Shown: positions 35,985 through 47,194 of the stretch, piece after piece
Numbering within the stretch: the stretch's first letter is position 1
Layout of the letters: every line of letters begins with the position of its first letter
Source: Gnetum montanum
Taxonomy: Eukaryota > Streptophyta > Gnetopsida > Gnetales > Gnetaceae
Direction of reading: 5' to 3'
Assembly (NCBI GenBank): GCA_015680685.1
Contig: MNCI01036132.1
Coordinates: forward strand, 896,863-960,862
DNA length: 64,000 bases
The notes under the pieces: model-generated
What the model saw: the letters and a program-made list of their open reading frames with translations, nothing else
Database searches by the model: none
What the model was told of the DNA's origin: nothing
Made by a program: the position numbers and the translations under genes

Positions 35985-37560
35985 TCATGCGCCAGTTCTA
36001 GTAACTCACGCTGCAATGCATAATGCAGTAAAATGTGACTAGGGACATTCACAACGCAGCTCACGATGCAACCCACGAATGTGACTTACACTACTACTCA
36101 TAACAAAACTCACGCTGGAGAGTAGCTCACGCTACGCACACCACAAAAATCACAGTTTCCTGGGTAACTCACGCCCAGGCAAAAATTGCCAAAAATTGCA
36201 GTTTCATGGGTAACTCACGCCCAAGCCAGAAAGGCACAAAAATTGCTATTCTCTTGGGTAACTCATGCCCAGGCAAAAATTGCCAAAAATTACAGTTTCA
36301 TGGATAACTCGCACCCAGGCCAGAAAGGCACAAAAATCGCTATTCTCCTGGGTAACTCATGCCCATTGTCAAAATCGCAATTCTCTTAGGTAGCTACGCC
36401 CATTGTCAAAATCACAATTCTCTTCGCTAGCTACACCCAAGCACAAAAATCGCTTTTCTTTGGGCGTCCATGCTCAGGACCTTAGCACCTGGCACCACGC
36501 CCTTGTCCTGCACTCTGGGACCCCTCACCCTGAGACGACCCTGTATCTAATTCACACTGGGAATGGCCCTAATGGAAACAATGCACCCGAAAGAAATTTG
36601 GTAACTCTCGGCACGAACTAAAAACGTATTTTAGGATGATTTACTGGAAAATTCATATTTTCCTTTAGACGTAGCATGAGCTGCCTACTAGCCTTAGGGC
36701 TGTCCCACATTCTGATGTCGATTTACCCAAAATAACTAATGCATATACAAAAAAAAGGGAAGGGAAAACCATAGTTAGATGTCTAATTTGGGGTGAAGAT
36801 TCTTTACCAGTCTCGATCACAATTCATGCCAAGGATTAACACACACCCCTGGGACTCATGCTAAGGCACATACGCTTTGCAATACAACTCACGCCCTCGT
36901 TACTCACACTAGGTACACCCTGGGTTGCTCATGCTAGGCATGCCCTGGGTTTGATCCTTACACTGCTAACCAATCCTTACACTGCCCATACTCAAGTCAT
37001 CACATAGCAACCACAAAAATGGTAAAACTCAAAACCTCAGCAACGTCCCTGATGCTCGAAATGCACACGAAAAAATTGCAATACAAACCCTAGAATCCAG
37101 CAAAATTTTCACTTTGAAACAAAGCAAAAACAATGGTCCTAATGGCTCATGCTCTGCTTGCACTACAATAGAATGCCATGGACAAGAATGAAAGAAAAAT
37201 GTACCTGCGTAGAGTCCCCGTCCATGATGAAATCTTGGGTTTGGAAAGGCATTGAAGCAGTTGTTCACTCTCCTCTGCGAACGATAAGCTAGCTTGCTTC
37301 TTCCCCTTGTGTTGGCTCATTTCTACTTTCCCCTTCATCATTGTTACTCACGCTCATGCTACTCTGAACCGTGGTCATGCCACCCCACCCTGCGTTATTA
37401 CTCATGCTGTCTGCCTTACCCTGTTGCCCACACCTTCACTTCCTATTGCCCCCGCTGCCAATCCCTCCAACGCATGCTACTTGCACTTCTTGTTGCTCAC
37501 GCTGCACTGTATATTGACGCCACACTCTCTGGTCATGCCCACCACTCATGCACTAACGCT
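35985..37560. repeat. U3-like repeat region of the antisense gene (Tat-1)
   Basis: The region is crowded with CTCACGC, CACGCTGG and CGCCCAGG words, the same ones that fill the Tat-1 LTR U3. At 36,150-36,470 is an ordered array: a unit of about 47-52 bases containing GGGTAACTCACGCCCA, nested in a 104-base higher-order unit repeated about twice. Looser copies occur at 36,820-36,960 and 37,335-37,560. It covers the DNA upstream of exon 1 and most of intron 1 of the antisense gene. A promoter role is inferred. Confidence 0.65.
37205..37320 (-). pseudogene. Antisense gene exon 1 (Tat-1)
   Basis: The frame opens MSQHKGKKQAS and closes TGTLRR at ACGCAG|GTACAT. Tat-2 has an equivalent exon opening MPKQHGGKS and closing VATLR at CTGAG|GTAGGC. 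In both the exon ends two bases into a codon. An alternative start lies seven codons upstream (37,341). Confidence 0.55.
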
Positions 37561-37799
37561 TGCCAAAATAACTCATGTGTTTCACCTTTTAAATCCCTTC
37601 TATTTTTCCTACCCTTTTTTAAACCCACTGTCCAATGTACCTACTTTATTTTATGCTTATTCTATTTTTTTTTTCATCTTTATTTCTCATTCTTTGTGTT
37701 CTTTGGTTAATTTAGCCTAAGCATCAAAATAAAACAACACAAAAAGACCAAAGATTCATGAAATCATAAAAACTCACAACATTATTTTTCACACAAAAA

Positions 37800-37870
37800 G
37801 TAAATACCAGTGGCCCGGTAAGGCCTAAAACTATCATGCGGTCCCGGTATGACATTAAACTACCCCTACA
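37800..37870 (+). repeat. Boundary repeats II (RT side), Tat-1
   Basis: Two units are seen: GGTAAGGCCTAAAACTATC (about 37,817) and GGTATGACATTAAACTACC (about 37,845). They share the AAACTA core with clusters I and III and sit between the antisense gene's upstream region and the RT remnant. Confidence 0.55.
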
Positions 37871-37984
37871 TCCTATAATTTCATCAGAACATAAATTACA
37901 TGAAGCTAGTTTACATTTAGTAACTTGTTCGTCAAGAAAACCTCGCTCACAGTGCTCCCAGTTTAAATTGGTAGGAATAAGCAT

Positions 37985-38860
37985 ATGGACAGCAAGAACC
38001 TCTTTTCAACGTTGTCTATCAATGGACCTCACGAGGCCATAAAAAGAGTGATTAATCTAGAATCTTTAGATCTGGACTCATCTACTCAGGCTAATTTCAT
38101 GGCATCCACTCAAGAAACATCAGACTACCCTGAGGGTATGATTAAAACTTTAGACTTAGAAGCCAACAACATCACTGAATATGCCCTTGTTGAAGTCCCC
38201 ATCACTATGTCTAGTGGCAAAGTTAAAACATTAAAATTGAGTACTCTACTAAATCCGCAACTTGCCAATGACATTACACAAGCAATAACTAGCATGCAAC
38301 CACCTAGGAACCTTACTGAACTACGCAGCCTGCAAGGTAGACTACAATTCATTAGACATTTTATTGCAAAATTGATGGACAAGTTAAAACCCATGTAGCA
38401 TTTACTGCAAAAGAATGTCCATTTTTAATGGACTCAACAGTGCCAAGAAGCATTTGAGAACATAAAAACAGAGTTGGTTCAACTACTGACAGTTCATCCC
38501 CCGCAAAGCAATAAACCTTGCCATGTCTGATTCATCTATTGCATCCATGCTTTGCCAAAAATGAGAAGATGAAGCCGAGATCCCCATTTACTATTTAAGC
38601 CATGCCTTAATTGCCTACAAACATCGATACAATGACATGGAGAGATCATGCCTTGCCCTTGTCTTTTCCTTGAAAATGTGGTGGCATTACCTCTTCCTTG
38701 TCTTGTCAATATCATTTGCAAAGACAACGTGCTTCGAGCTATCACCAACAACATCTATGAATCAAGTAGGATAGCTAGATGGAAGGCGATGATTGCAGAG
38801 TTTGACCTACACTATGTTGCTCAATCCTCCACTAAGGGTCAAGCAATAGCCAATTAGTTG
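37985..38860 (+). pseudogene. pol: Tat-1 pol, RT-core deleted, with first RNase H relic
   Basis: The open frame 37,985-38,398 joins two parts that are far apart in normal pol. The linker before RT (ITEYALVEVPITMSSG, LKLSTLLNPQ) matches Tat-2 at 50,511-50,620. The segment after RT (PPRNLTELRSLQGRLQFIRHF) matches Tat-2 at about 49,700. The catalytic RT core, about 245 residues in Tat-2 including YIDDI, is missing at about 38,280-38,295, and the frame is kept across the junction. The following CQEAFENIKTELVQ begins the usual RNase H, which decays into stops by 38,860. Confidence 0.75.
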
Positions 38861-39440
38861 ACCACATCACCAACACAAGATCAAGCAAAAATCAACCCCA
38901 AATTCCCTGATGAGGATATTAACAACATAGACACAATGCCTGATAATTACAATGCAATCTTGTACTTTGATGGAGCATGCACCTCGCAAGGAGGAAGTGT
39001 TGCAGCTGTCATAACGTATCCTTCTAGAGAAATTTGCCCTTTTGCCTATTGACTAAACTTCCCTTGTACCAACAACATGGCAGAGTACGAAGGTCTTCTT
39101 AGAGGTCTTATAGTAGCACTAACTTCGGGAATCACACGTCTTGTAGTTCTAGGTGACTCACAGTTAGTAATCAATCAAGTCACAGAGATCTACGCATACA
39201 AAGCTTCTCATTTGCAACCATACTATGACCTGACTAAATACTTAATAAAACAATTGATCAACGTAGATGTGCAACATATTCCTAGGAATGAAAATACCAT
39301 TGCCGATGCACTTGCTACACTAGCCTTGAACATGACACCTGAGATGTTCCATGCGTTGCCTAGTTCTATAACAAATTATGTCAAACCTATGACTAACGCT
39401 CTCAATGAAATACCCATAGAGTCCGTCAGCACTACATAAG
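38861..39440 (+). pseudogene. Tat-1 second RNase H (Tat-type aRH)
   Basis: This is an RNase H of the RVT_3 type acquired by the Tat lineage. Catalytic positions can be seen: Asp in LYFDGACTS, Glu in MAEYEGLLRG, Asp in LGDSQLVINQV, Asp in IADALATLAL. One stop at 39,050 splits the frame. The same frame as the RT remnant is used. Compared with Tat-2, where two of these residues are changed, this copy is better preserved. Confidence 0.8.
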
Positions 39441-40687
39441 CAATAGAATGGTACGATGACATAAAAGAGTACCTTCTATGAGGCAAACCACCACAACATC
39501 TAACGAGTGCTCAAAAAGATGCGGTGCGAAGACGCTCTTGACAATATGCATTAATAGGAGACACCTTGTGTCATAGCTCCTATGAAGGCATTCTGTTAGT
39601 ATGCGTTAGTAGCATCGACGGCCAAACAATCATGGAATAGGTTCATGAAGGACTTTGCGGAGGGCATATAGCACCCCAAAGCAATGGCAACGAAAATTAG
39701 ACATTTGGGTTACTACTGGCCACACATGGAGTACGATTGTTTCTCCAGGGTCAGAAAATGTAACATTTGCCAAAGGCACAGTAACCTAATACACATATCA
39801 CCTAATGAATTACACACTACACAAATTACATGGCCGTTCCGAAAATGGGGATTAGACATCATTGGGCCGATAACACCATCGTCCTTAGCAAGACATAGCT
39901 TCATCCTCACTGCGATCGAATATTTCACAAAATGGGTAGAAGCTATTCCCCTTAGGAAAACCATGTCTAAACATGTTTGCAACTTCATATTAGAAAACAT
40001 CGTAACCCATTTTGGTATCCCAATGACCATAGTCACCGATAATGTGCCACAGTTTAGCAGTACGAATACTAAAAGCTTCTGTGAAAGCCTAGGTATTAAA
40101 CACTTGTTTTCATCACTGTATTACCCATAGAGCAATGGTCAAGTCGAGTCTACAAATAAAACGATCATCATGGTGCTCAAGAAGATGCTGAATAAAAGCA
40201 AGAGATGATGGCACGAGCAGTTAATCTATGCATTATGGGCATACCGAACAATGCATCGAACGTCCACAGGTAAGACAACATATAGCCTGGTATACGGATT
40301 TGAAGCTGTGTTACCTTTGGAGTTATAGGTTCCCTCGTTGCGGATAACGCTCTCTAGCCTCCTTGATGAAAGCCAGAACAATGAACTACGCATCGCTGAC
40401 CTTGACTCGGTGGAGGAAGAAAGGGTACAAGTGCTTGATCAAATCGAATGGTACCAGAGACAACAACAGCAACATCATCAACACAATCCACATAAGTGAC
40501 CGATCAAGGAAGGTGACCTAGTTCTCAAGGCAGTCCACGAACACTCGGACAAATTCTCAACTAACTGAGAAGGGCCTTACTTAGTCACCAAAGCATATGA
40601 TAACGGGGCATTCAAACTCGCTGACATTGATGGAAACAAGTTCACCAATCCTACAAATCATATGTACCTGAAACCGTTCTATGTCTG
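39441..40687 (+). pseudogene. Tat-1 integrase
   Basis: The zinc-finger part is VHEGLCGGH (39,640), then after a frameshift near 39,675 KCNICQRHS (39,755). The core carries D (39,855, in WGLDIIGPI), D (40,038, in IVTDN) and E (40,146, in NGQVESTNK) with D-x35-E spacing. The 39,684-40,130 part is open for 148 codons, with a stop just before the Glu. The C-terminal part includes GDLVLKAV and GPYLVTKAYDNGAFKLADIDG, ending at 40,687. Confidence 0.85.
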
Positions 40688-40699
40688 ATGAGCTCAAGG

Positions 40700-41040
40700 T
40701 ATGAATCAATCCTAGCATCATGACTTAAAACTGATACCACAGAATAGTCCTGGAGCTATGACTCAAAACTAGCACCACAGAATGTCCTGGCGTCATGACG
40801 GTAAATCGACACCACAGAGCTTTGTCTGGTATGATACTAAACTACCACGCTTGTCCACCAGAGTCCACTAAGACTATAAACTAGCTTGCCTCTTTATGGT
40901 CCGCCATGACTATAAACTAGCATTGCACCGTCTGCTACGATGGAAAACTAGCAACGTCCAAAGGATTATGACATGAAACTAATCCATAACAGTCTGCTAA
41001 GACTATAAACTGGTGACATCATCAACAACCTGGCGTCATT
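40700..41040 (+). repeat. Boundary repeats III (after integrase), Tat-1
   Basis: About a dozen degenerate units of roughly 27-35 bases have the core ATGACT(A)TAAACTAGC, for example GACTATAAACTAGCTTGCC (40,883) and CCATGACTATAAACTAGCAT (40,906). This is the richest cluster of the family in Tat-1. It follows the integrase stop directly. Confidence 0.75.
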
Positions 41041-42176
41041 TGAAAAGACATGCTGCTACAATCGGCTATATGTGCTCACCAAAAACCTGCTGCCTGATCT
41101 ATCACATAAACCTAGATGAAACTGATGTTATTTAGGATTTTGTTTGCCTTGGAACCTCACATGACGGCTCCATTCCATTGACTACATTCGAGTGTAAAGT
41201 GCTATGGTAACTATTTCATTTGTGGTTTTCTTGTCCTCTCGGAGTTGTGTTTGTAGGATGACATGCTTGAGGCATTTGTGCACAGATACACTTCTTCATG
41301 ATGACAAGGTATCACATTCTTCCTGACGCTCACAATTGGGTTAATCAATCCATTCATAAGTACATTTCCAGCTCCTGACGCATTCCCCATTCTTCATCAT
41401 GATCTTCTTACCCTACTCAATTATAGTCCCTTGATACAATATTCATCCCAAAACTCTTGATACACTGTTGCCCACTGTGATTCCCTAAGCAGTTGTAGCA
41501 CAAAACACAACACACAACACATGATACAAACACAAGTACATAAGCATGAGCACGGCACAAAAAGCAAGCTCTTTCAAAAAGACCAAAAAGAAAAACAAAA
41601 ATAAGAGAAAAAGAAAAACAAAAGAAAAAGAGAGAAAAACAAAAAACAAAAAAGGTCAAAGAGAAAAATGCACAGAAAAGGTCTCCATGACCCCATTGAC
41701 ATCATAGACTAAAGGTCATTGGCTCTTCTCATACAAGCCCTAGGTGAGAAGGCAATTGTCTTAGAAAAACACTCGTATCTCAAATGATCATGTTGCACAT
41801 CATCGCATGGCTTTGGCTGTTTACAACAAGCTCCCTTAAACATGACACAAGGGTCTCGTTTCTCCAAAGAATGCACCTCCTATGCCTTGATTCCAAGTCT
41901 GCTATACATTGGCTATTGACAAGGATCAAAAAACTGGCTCGTTCACATGAGAGCATTCCTCTCCCACAGTTCAAACAACGACACCCTTTGATCAACTCCT
42001 AATCCCCCAGTTACAACCTTCTTTCCCTGAACTACATTCCCATCAACCCAATGTACTTTTGAAAATGGTGCAATGACATCCGACCAAGGGCCAACGAACG
42101 ATGCTTGGTGCCAGGTTGATCGTGGTGTTTTGTACTTCTTTGTCGATGCCTCTCGGGTGGATTCCTCCAGATGTCA
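41041..42176 (+). other. Tat-1 3' non-coding tail
   Basis: No protein similarity is seen. A purine-rich low-complexity stretch (41,575-41,660) produces a spurious minus-strand ORF. The last 90 bases (GTGGTGTTTTGTA, TTCTTTGT, GATG(C/T)CTCT) match the corresponding place in Tat-2, marking this as conserved 3' leader to the PPT. Confidence 0.6.
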
Positions 42177-42191
42177 ACAAACAGGGGCCAA
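42177..42191 (+). other. Tat-1 polypurine tract
   Basis: AACAAACAGGGGCCAA directly precedes the 3' LTR TG. Tat-2 has AACAAAGAGTTACCAT at the same place. Confidence 0.7.
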
Positions 42192-43866
42192 TGAAACACC
42201 ACAAAATGTCAGCTTAACACTTTGAAATAAGAATGACTCAAGCCCCTTTCGGCATTCAGGAAGCAAAACTTGACTAAGGCATGGAATTCACACCCAGCTT
42301 GCTCAAGCCAGCTTACTCATGATGTCAAGCTAGCTTGCCCTCAATGTGACCAAACCTTCATAGCTTCCAAATTAGATCAAAACAATCCTAATTTGAATGG
42401 GCAAGGCCCCTCTCAGGTCCATTGATGATTAATCCAAGCTTCGGCATCCAAAATCCAAGATTTTAGGTCAAAATTACATAAACTTTGAGGTCACGCCCAA
42501 GTCACACTAGCAGCATGAGTCCAGCATGAGTAACTCAAAAATGCCTCAAAACAGCCCCAAAACAACATTAAAATGATCTGATTTTGAGGGTACAACCCAC
42601 CCTCAAGGTTAATTAATGATTTCTCTAAGTTTCAGCCTCCAGAACTTCAGATTTCAGCTCCAAAAATGTTCATTTTCATTGCTCACACCTAGGTCATGCC
42701 CAGGTCACGTTGACAGTGTGAGCCCAGCGTAAGTTGCCAAAATGACTTGGATCAAGGCACTGACAGACTCAAATTCAGCTTGCAAGTCATCCCTAAAGGC
42801 AAGCAGTAGTTACACTTGAAAGATAGGTCTTAGAAAATCAAGATTTGGTGTGAAATGAACCATTCCAACTTGCTCACGCCCAGCTCACGCTCAGGTGACA
42901 TTGAGATCACACTAACAGCGTGAGCTACCAAAAGTGGCCTAGAGCATTCTAGCTACACGCCGAGGGCATGCTAGGATAAGATCAACTCACACTGGTAGCC
43001 TTGATGAAGCAAGAACATCTCAAACAGCCATAGAACCACTCATGTTGGCATCCTGCAGCAACTAGTTCGTAGATCGAGAGGTTCCAAGCGATCCAGAATC
43101 AAGATCTCTTGTTGTACACTATTATTTTATTGTAAATTTGCAACATTTGTGAGTGCTTACACTTAAAATTGTATGCATGAGCATAATGTAAATCAATACA
43201 CATTGTAAGATACAGGGCATCCGGTCCAGAACGTAGTCTGCCCACGTACACCTGTCACGCGATCCATTTTTCTCAGATCTCACAGCCAGTGACCTCATTC
43301 GCAAATCCTACTCCTGAGCCTAGAAAAATGTATAAATACCCTATTCATTAACATAAATAGGGTTGGTAAAATTTGGAACAAGAAAACCAGTAATCTTGAG
43401 CCCAACGTACATGATTCCCAGTGCCTGCAAACACCTCGCATCAAAGCTTAATGTCTAACTTGTGATCTAGACACGCAACTGTGTTTTGACCGGTGCACAT
43501 CTTATTAATAAATACAACACAGTTTCATTTGTGCCTTCCATTCTATGTTTCATATCATTATTTGCATTGTTCCACTTTATTGCATGTTTCTACATACATT
43601 CTGTTCACATTGATATGCTATATTGCATATTTACGTTTCGTTACATCACGTTTTCTCATTTTACATTTCGGGACGATAACCCCAACGCAGGCCATCAGTG
43701 TATGCTTGGGGAAGTCCTTGGTTTATCTACGTGTAGACCATCCAAGGCACTCTACCTTCGTTTTTCCAGCTTGCCCTCACACGAAGGCAGGGTCGTCTGT
43801 ATCTCTCCGGAGATCTTTCGACGTTTGTTTTCCTCCAGCCTTACGCCGACGATTTCGGATAGTACA
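42192..43866 (+). repeat. Tat-1 3' LTR (1,675 bp)
   Basis: It aligns end to end with the 5' LTR and retains TATAAATA at 43,331-43,338. It is followed by TCTAG. Differences from the 5' copy are mostly C/T and G/A, as expected from methylated-cytosine decay. Confidence 0.95.
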
Positions 43867-43871
43867 TCTAG

Positions 43872-44819
43872 ATATTACGAAAGACAAATCAATATGCTAG
43901 AAAACAAGAAATTTAGCTATCTTTAGTTATTAAAAATAAGATTACAATAGGGTTCCACAACCTAAGCATATCCAAATCACTTAATAAACTCAAATTAGGT
44001 TGTAGAGCATGAGGCTCTATAACCACACAATGATTATTCTTAAATCAAGACTCAACTAATAAAGAATCTCTCCTATAACCTAGGACTAAGATCTTAACTC
44101 ACAAGCATACAAGAGACATACACATAGGTCAAACACACACATAATTTAATCACAAAATTGCAACTTCACTCTTGCACTCATAGACTTTTGCGATTTTTCC
44201 TTAAGCTTTTATCTCCTGACATCTTCATGATATCTCATGACCTCTCATGGTGTTTCATGATGATATAATCCTAAAACAAGACTAATATTTATTAACACAG
44301 CTAAACAAGAAGCCTAGAAAACCTTCCTCAAGCTTAACTTAAATATCTCATGATGTTTCTATCTTTTTCTCCATTGTTTCAATTGTTTTCTAAATTGAAA
44401 TGATAATTTTCAAAGTTTTTCCATTTCTTTGAGTCATCTCTAAACTTCTTGGATTATCTCACTATTAAATTGAACATGTAGATAAGCTATCTCATATTTT
44501 CTTAAGACATCTCCACTAGAGTTGAGACATTGTAGCCATACTTCAAACATCTCAGTTGATAAATCTTGCTAACTTTTGAGTTGTCTTACTCTTTTATAAG
44601 ATGTGTTACTTGAGATAATTATAATTTTTTCAAGATGTTTCTCTTGAATTTGGGACTTCTCTTATAAGCCCAATTCTTAGCCAAGATATCTCATAAATTT
44701 CAAGACATCTCTCCAAAGCCCAAAAACCTACAAAAACAACTATAAGGCAAAAGACAAAGGAATTAGAAGAGGTATTCCTATACCAACATTTCAATCCTTC
44801 AAAAAGTGAACTCATGTGA
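43872..44819 (-). other. Right flank of Tat-1, probable chromovirus-2 3' region
   Basis: No coding similarity is seen. On the minus strand it continues directly from the chromovirus-2 chromodomain and has repeated AGACATCTC/GATGTCT words, so it may be that element's 3' end or LTR, split by Tat-1. The LTR start was not found. Confidence 0.4.
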
Positions 44820-46150
44820 ACAAGGAAGTAGGGGTAGAAGTGATCTCCCACTCATGAAGGTTAGTCTCATGGACTCATATAACATCATCTATGGATTGAT
44901 CTTCCCAATGAATCAAGTACTCATGTGGCTTCACTGCACAAGTGCTTAAAGCTTTCCTTCAGTTGAGTATGATTGCCTTCCTTTTCATTGAAGGCTTTCA
45001 CTAATTAATAGCCTTCTTTAATTTATTGATGTTATCCTATATTCTTTTCTCATCAAATAGTCCATGATAGTGAATAATATATAAAACATTAAATACAAAA
45101 TACATATCAACATCATTGGGTAAGTCAATCTTAAAATCATTATCATTAATTTTAGCCTTTAAACTAAAAGGATCCATCTTCTTAGCTTTCAACTTGGAGA
45201 AGTTGACACCTCTCAATCTCTTGTTCTTTAAGTGAGCCTAAACCAAGTCACCAACAATAAAAATTGATTTCTATTTGTCCTGGGGACTCTTTGTTTAGCC
45301 TTCTTCTTAAGATTTCATGTTACTTGTGCATGAAGATCCTTCATCTCTTTCATAAAATTAGTACTACATTGACCTTCACCATAAAAGTTTTGCAAAGGAT
45401 CCACCATATTTAGATAGAACTATAATTCACCTCAAATGGGATTTTACCCATGGCAATATGAAAAGCATTATTATATGAAATATCAACATAATACAATAAG
45501 TTTTCCAACTTGTTTGCTTCACACAAATAAATTAAAATATTTAGTAAGGATTTATTCACCACCTTTGTTTGGCCATTAGATTGTGGATGGTATGCATTAG
45601 AAAAATTTAGTTTTATCCTTACAATTTTCCAAAGGGACCTCCAAAAATGACTTGTGAACTTGGAATTTTTGTCACTAACAATATTCAAAGGAATTCCCTA
45701 TAACTTCATAACATGTTGGAAAAATAAATTTACCACATGAGAAGCATCACTTACCTTTTCACATGGAATAAAGTATGCCATCTTGCAGAATCTATCCACA
45801 GTAACAAAAACTTAAATGATTCCACTCTTGGTCTTTACAATATTTCTCACAAATTTCATTGACATACTTCAATGATTCATTGACAGATCCAAGCCATGAC
45901 TGAAGGCATCATCTATGTTTGATTAATATGATGATGATATTCTGATTGCCTTGAGCAAACCCATCCCATTAAGACAACAAAAGATGTATCTACCAAGATT
46001 TTTAATTTTCTTACCTTTAAAGACCTTTTTTGCCACTAGGATATGGTACTCCTCAACTTCTCCTTTCTTCATTAAAGGATGAGAATTACAATCATTCAAG
46101 GAATATTTATACTTATTACTCTAATTGATTGTATTTCTTCATGACTAATG
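44820..46150 (-). pseudogene. Chromovirus-2 integrase and chromodomain
   Basis: On the minus strand: a decayed zinc-finger part (about 46,090-45,990), then [20 protein letters not shown] (about 45,790), IVSDKNSKFTSHFWRSLW, NAYHPQSNGQTKVVNKSL (45,690-45,570) and a C-terminal LKAKKMDPF...KINDNDFKIDLPND block (about 45,200). Near 44,930-44,860 EYLIHWEDQSIDDVI fits the conserved heart of a retrotransposon chromodomain (YLVKWKG...TW). The upstream part of pol is absent here because the Tat-2 LTR abuts the integrase finger. Confidence 0.7.
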
Positions 46151-47054
46151 ATTAGGTATAACGATCTAGACTTAAATGACTTAGCACACAAGTTCCCCTA
46201 GAAGAAGACTTGTTTGATGAAAGAGAAAGCTCTAGTGGAAGCATGATGAAAGAAATTATTTATTTCTTTAATTAAGTATTATGGAGACACATATTATGAT
46301 CATAAATAATTTGTAAAAGGTGTTTGAGGCTAGTTTTTATAGGTTTTCGGTCATGAATGGTGCTACAAGATGACTATAATTTGGTTGCACAATGGCTACA
46401 AATTGCCTGCCAAAGTGTTGCAAATTTCTACCTTGTACAAGTGAGATAGGTGCTCAAATTTGAGAGGTTACCATATATAGTAAGTGTCTTTCTCCCATGG
46501 CCATTCTGTTTACTATAAATAGTAATAGGGACACAACTTCTACACTAGAGATGAATCTTCCACACTAAGTCCTTTTCCATCCTTGCTAAAGTGGTTGGTC
46601 AATGTTGGAGTGCATGGAGTGTTAAAATCTAGCTCTTGTGGGTTCCACAATGGGGGCATATAGTTTCTATGCTAGGGGGAGAAGTTTCCAAGATGAGGGA
46701 AAGCATCCCACTCCTCCATGCTAGGGATTGGTGAGATTTACCCCTTGTAAGTGTTTCCAATGTAGAAAAATATATACCCCTAATAAAACCCCTCAAGTTG
46801 TCATTTTTGGCATTCTAAAAGGCAATTTGACCTCTCTAAGCCTAGATAAAGATGCTAGGTAACTTTTTTCATTTGGGGAATGAGGCTTTGACCACTTATG
46901 AGGAGTTTTTCAATCCCAAAAGTATGGGATATGTGAGATTGCCTCCCATGGGTTACAATCTTCATATTTACAATGATGTTTTGCCTTGGGTTTCATGGGG
47001 TGAAAGCTACATGATGGAAATTGGCTATAACATACAAAATTTTATGGTGTTTCA
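46150..47054 (-). repeat. Tat-2 3' LTR (left end uncertain)
   Basis: On the minus strand it begins TGAAACACCATAAAATTTTG, matching the first bases of the Tat-1 LTR, and is preceded by a PPT-like tract equivalent to that of Tat-1. U3 carries CATGCTAGGG/CCCTAGCATGG words (46,660-46,730), the same as in the internal array at 51,790-55,210. A TATAAAAA box lies near 46,333-46,341. The end falls between about 46,100 and 46,250, where chromovirus-2 integrase begins. Confidence 0.6.
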
Positions 47055-47194
47055 ATGGTAACTCTTTGTTGGTGTCTTAAAGATTGATCCCAGAGACATC
47101 AACAAAGAATACAAAACACCACTACATATTACAATGCTATAATGCATATAGGTCATATGAGATGAGAAAACCAAGCTATCTAGGTTACCGAAGT

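Larger units (their letters stand above)
31994..37320 (-). pseudogene. Tat-1 antisense accessory gene (HAD/FCP1-like, multi-exon)
   Basis: This gene lies opposite to gag-pol, between protease and the RT remnant. Exons were inferred from similarity to Tat-2 and from splice-like borders: exon 1 37,320-37,205, exon 2 35,661-35,221 (HAD-like), exon 3 35,115-34,858, exon 4 34,759-33,711 (donor AGAGTGG|GTAAGT), an acid-rich exon about 33,620-33,420, an exon ending 32,984, and the last from 32,889. Several stops and at least one frameshift (about 34,690) are present. Matching exons in Tat-2 show the gene was carried by the lineage before the two elements split. Function is unknown. Exon ends other than 1, 2 and 4 are tentative. 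Confidence 0.7.
25546..43866 (+). mobile_element. Tat-1: complete 18.3-kb Tat/Ogre-like LTR retrotransposon
   Basis: Two LTRs begin TGAAACACCACAAAATGTC and end ATAGTACA. A perfect 5-base duplication TCTAG flanks them (25,541-25,545 and 43,867-43,871). Internal order: PBS, repeat leader, gag, protease, antisense accessory gene with its own upstream array, a pol lacking the RT core, RNase H, a second RNase H, integrase, a long tail, PPT. The second RNase H of Tat type and the CxxHx4Hx4C gag finger place it in the Tat lineage. By eye the LTRs differ at roughly 8% over the first 400 bases, mostly transitions, so the insertion is old. It cannot be autonomous without RT. Confidence 0.95.

Noticed and set aside
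37294-37720. Plus-strand ORFs of about 137 codons in two frames
   Set aside because: They overlap the CTCACGC repeat region, have biased Cys/His/Leu content and no match. They are shadows of repeats and of exon 1.
41417-41659. Minus-strand ORF rich in Phe and Leu
   Set aside because: It comes from a purine-rich low-complexity stretch on the plus strand, with no homologue in Tat-2.
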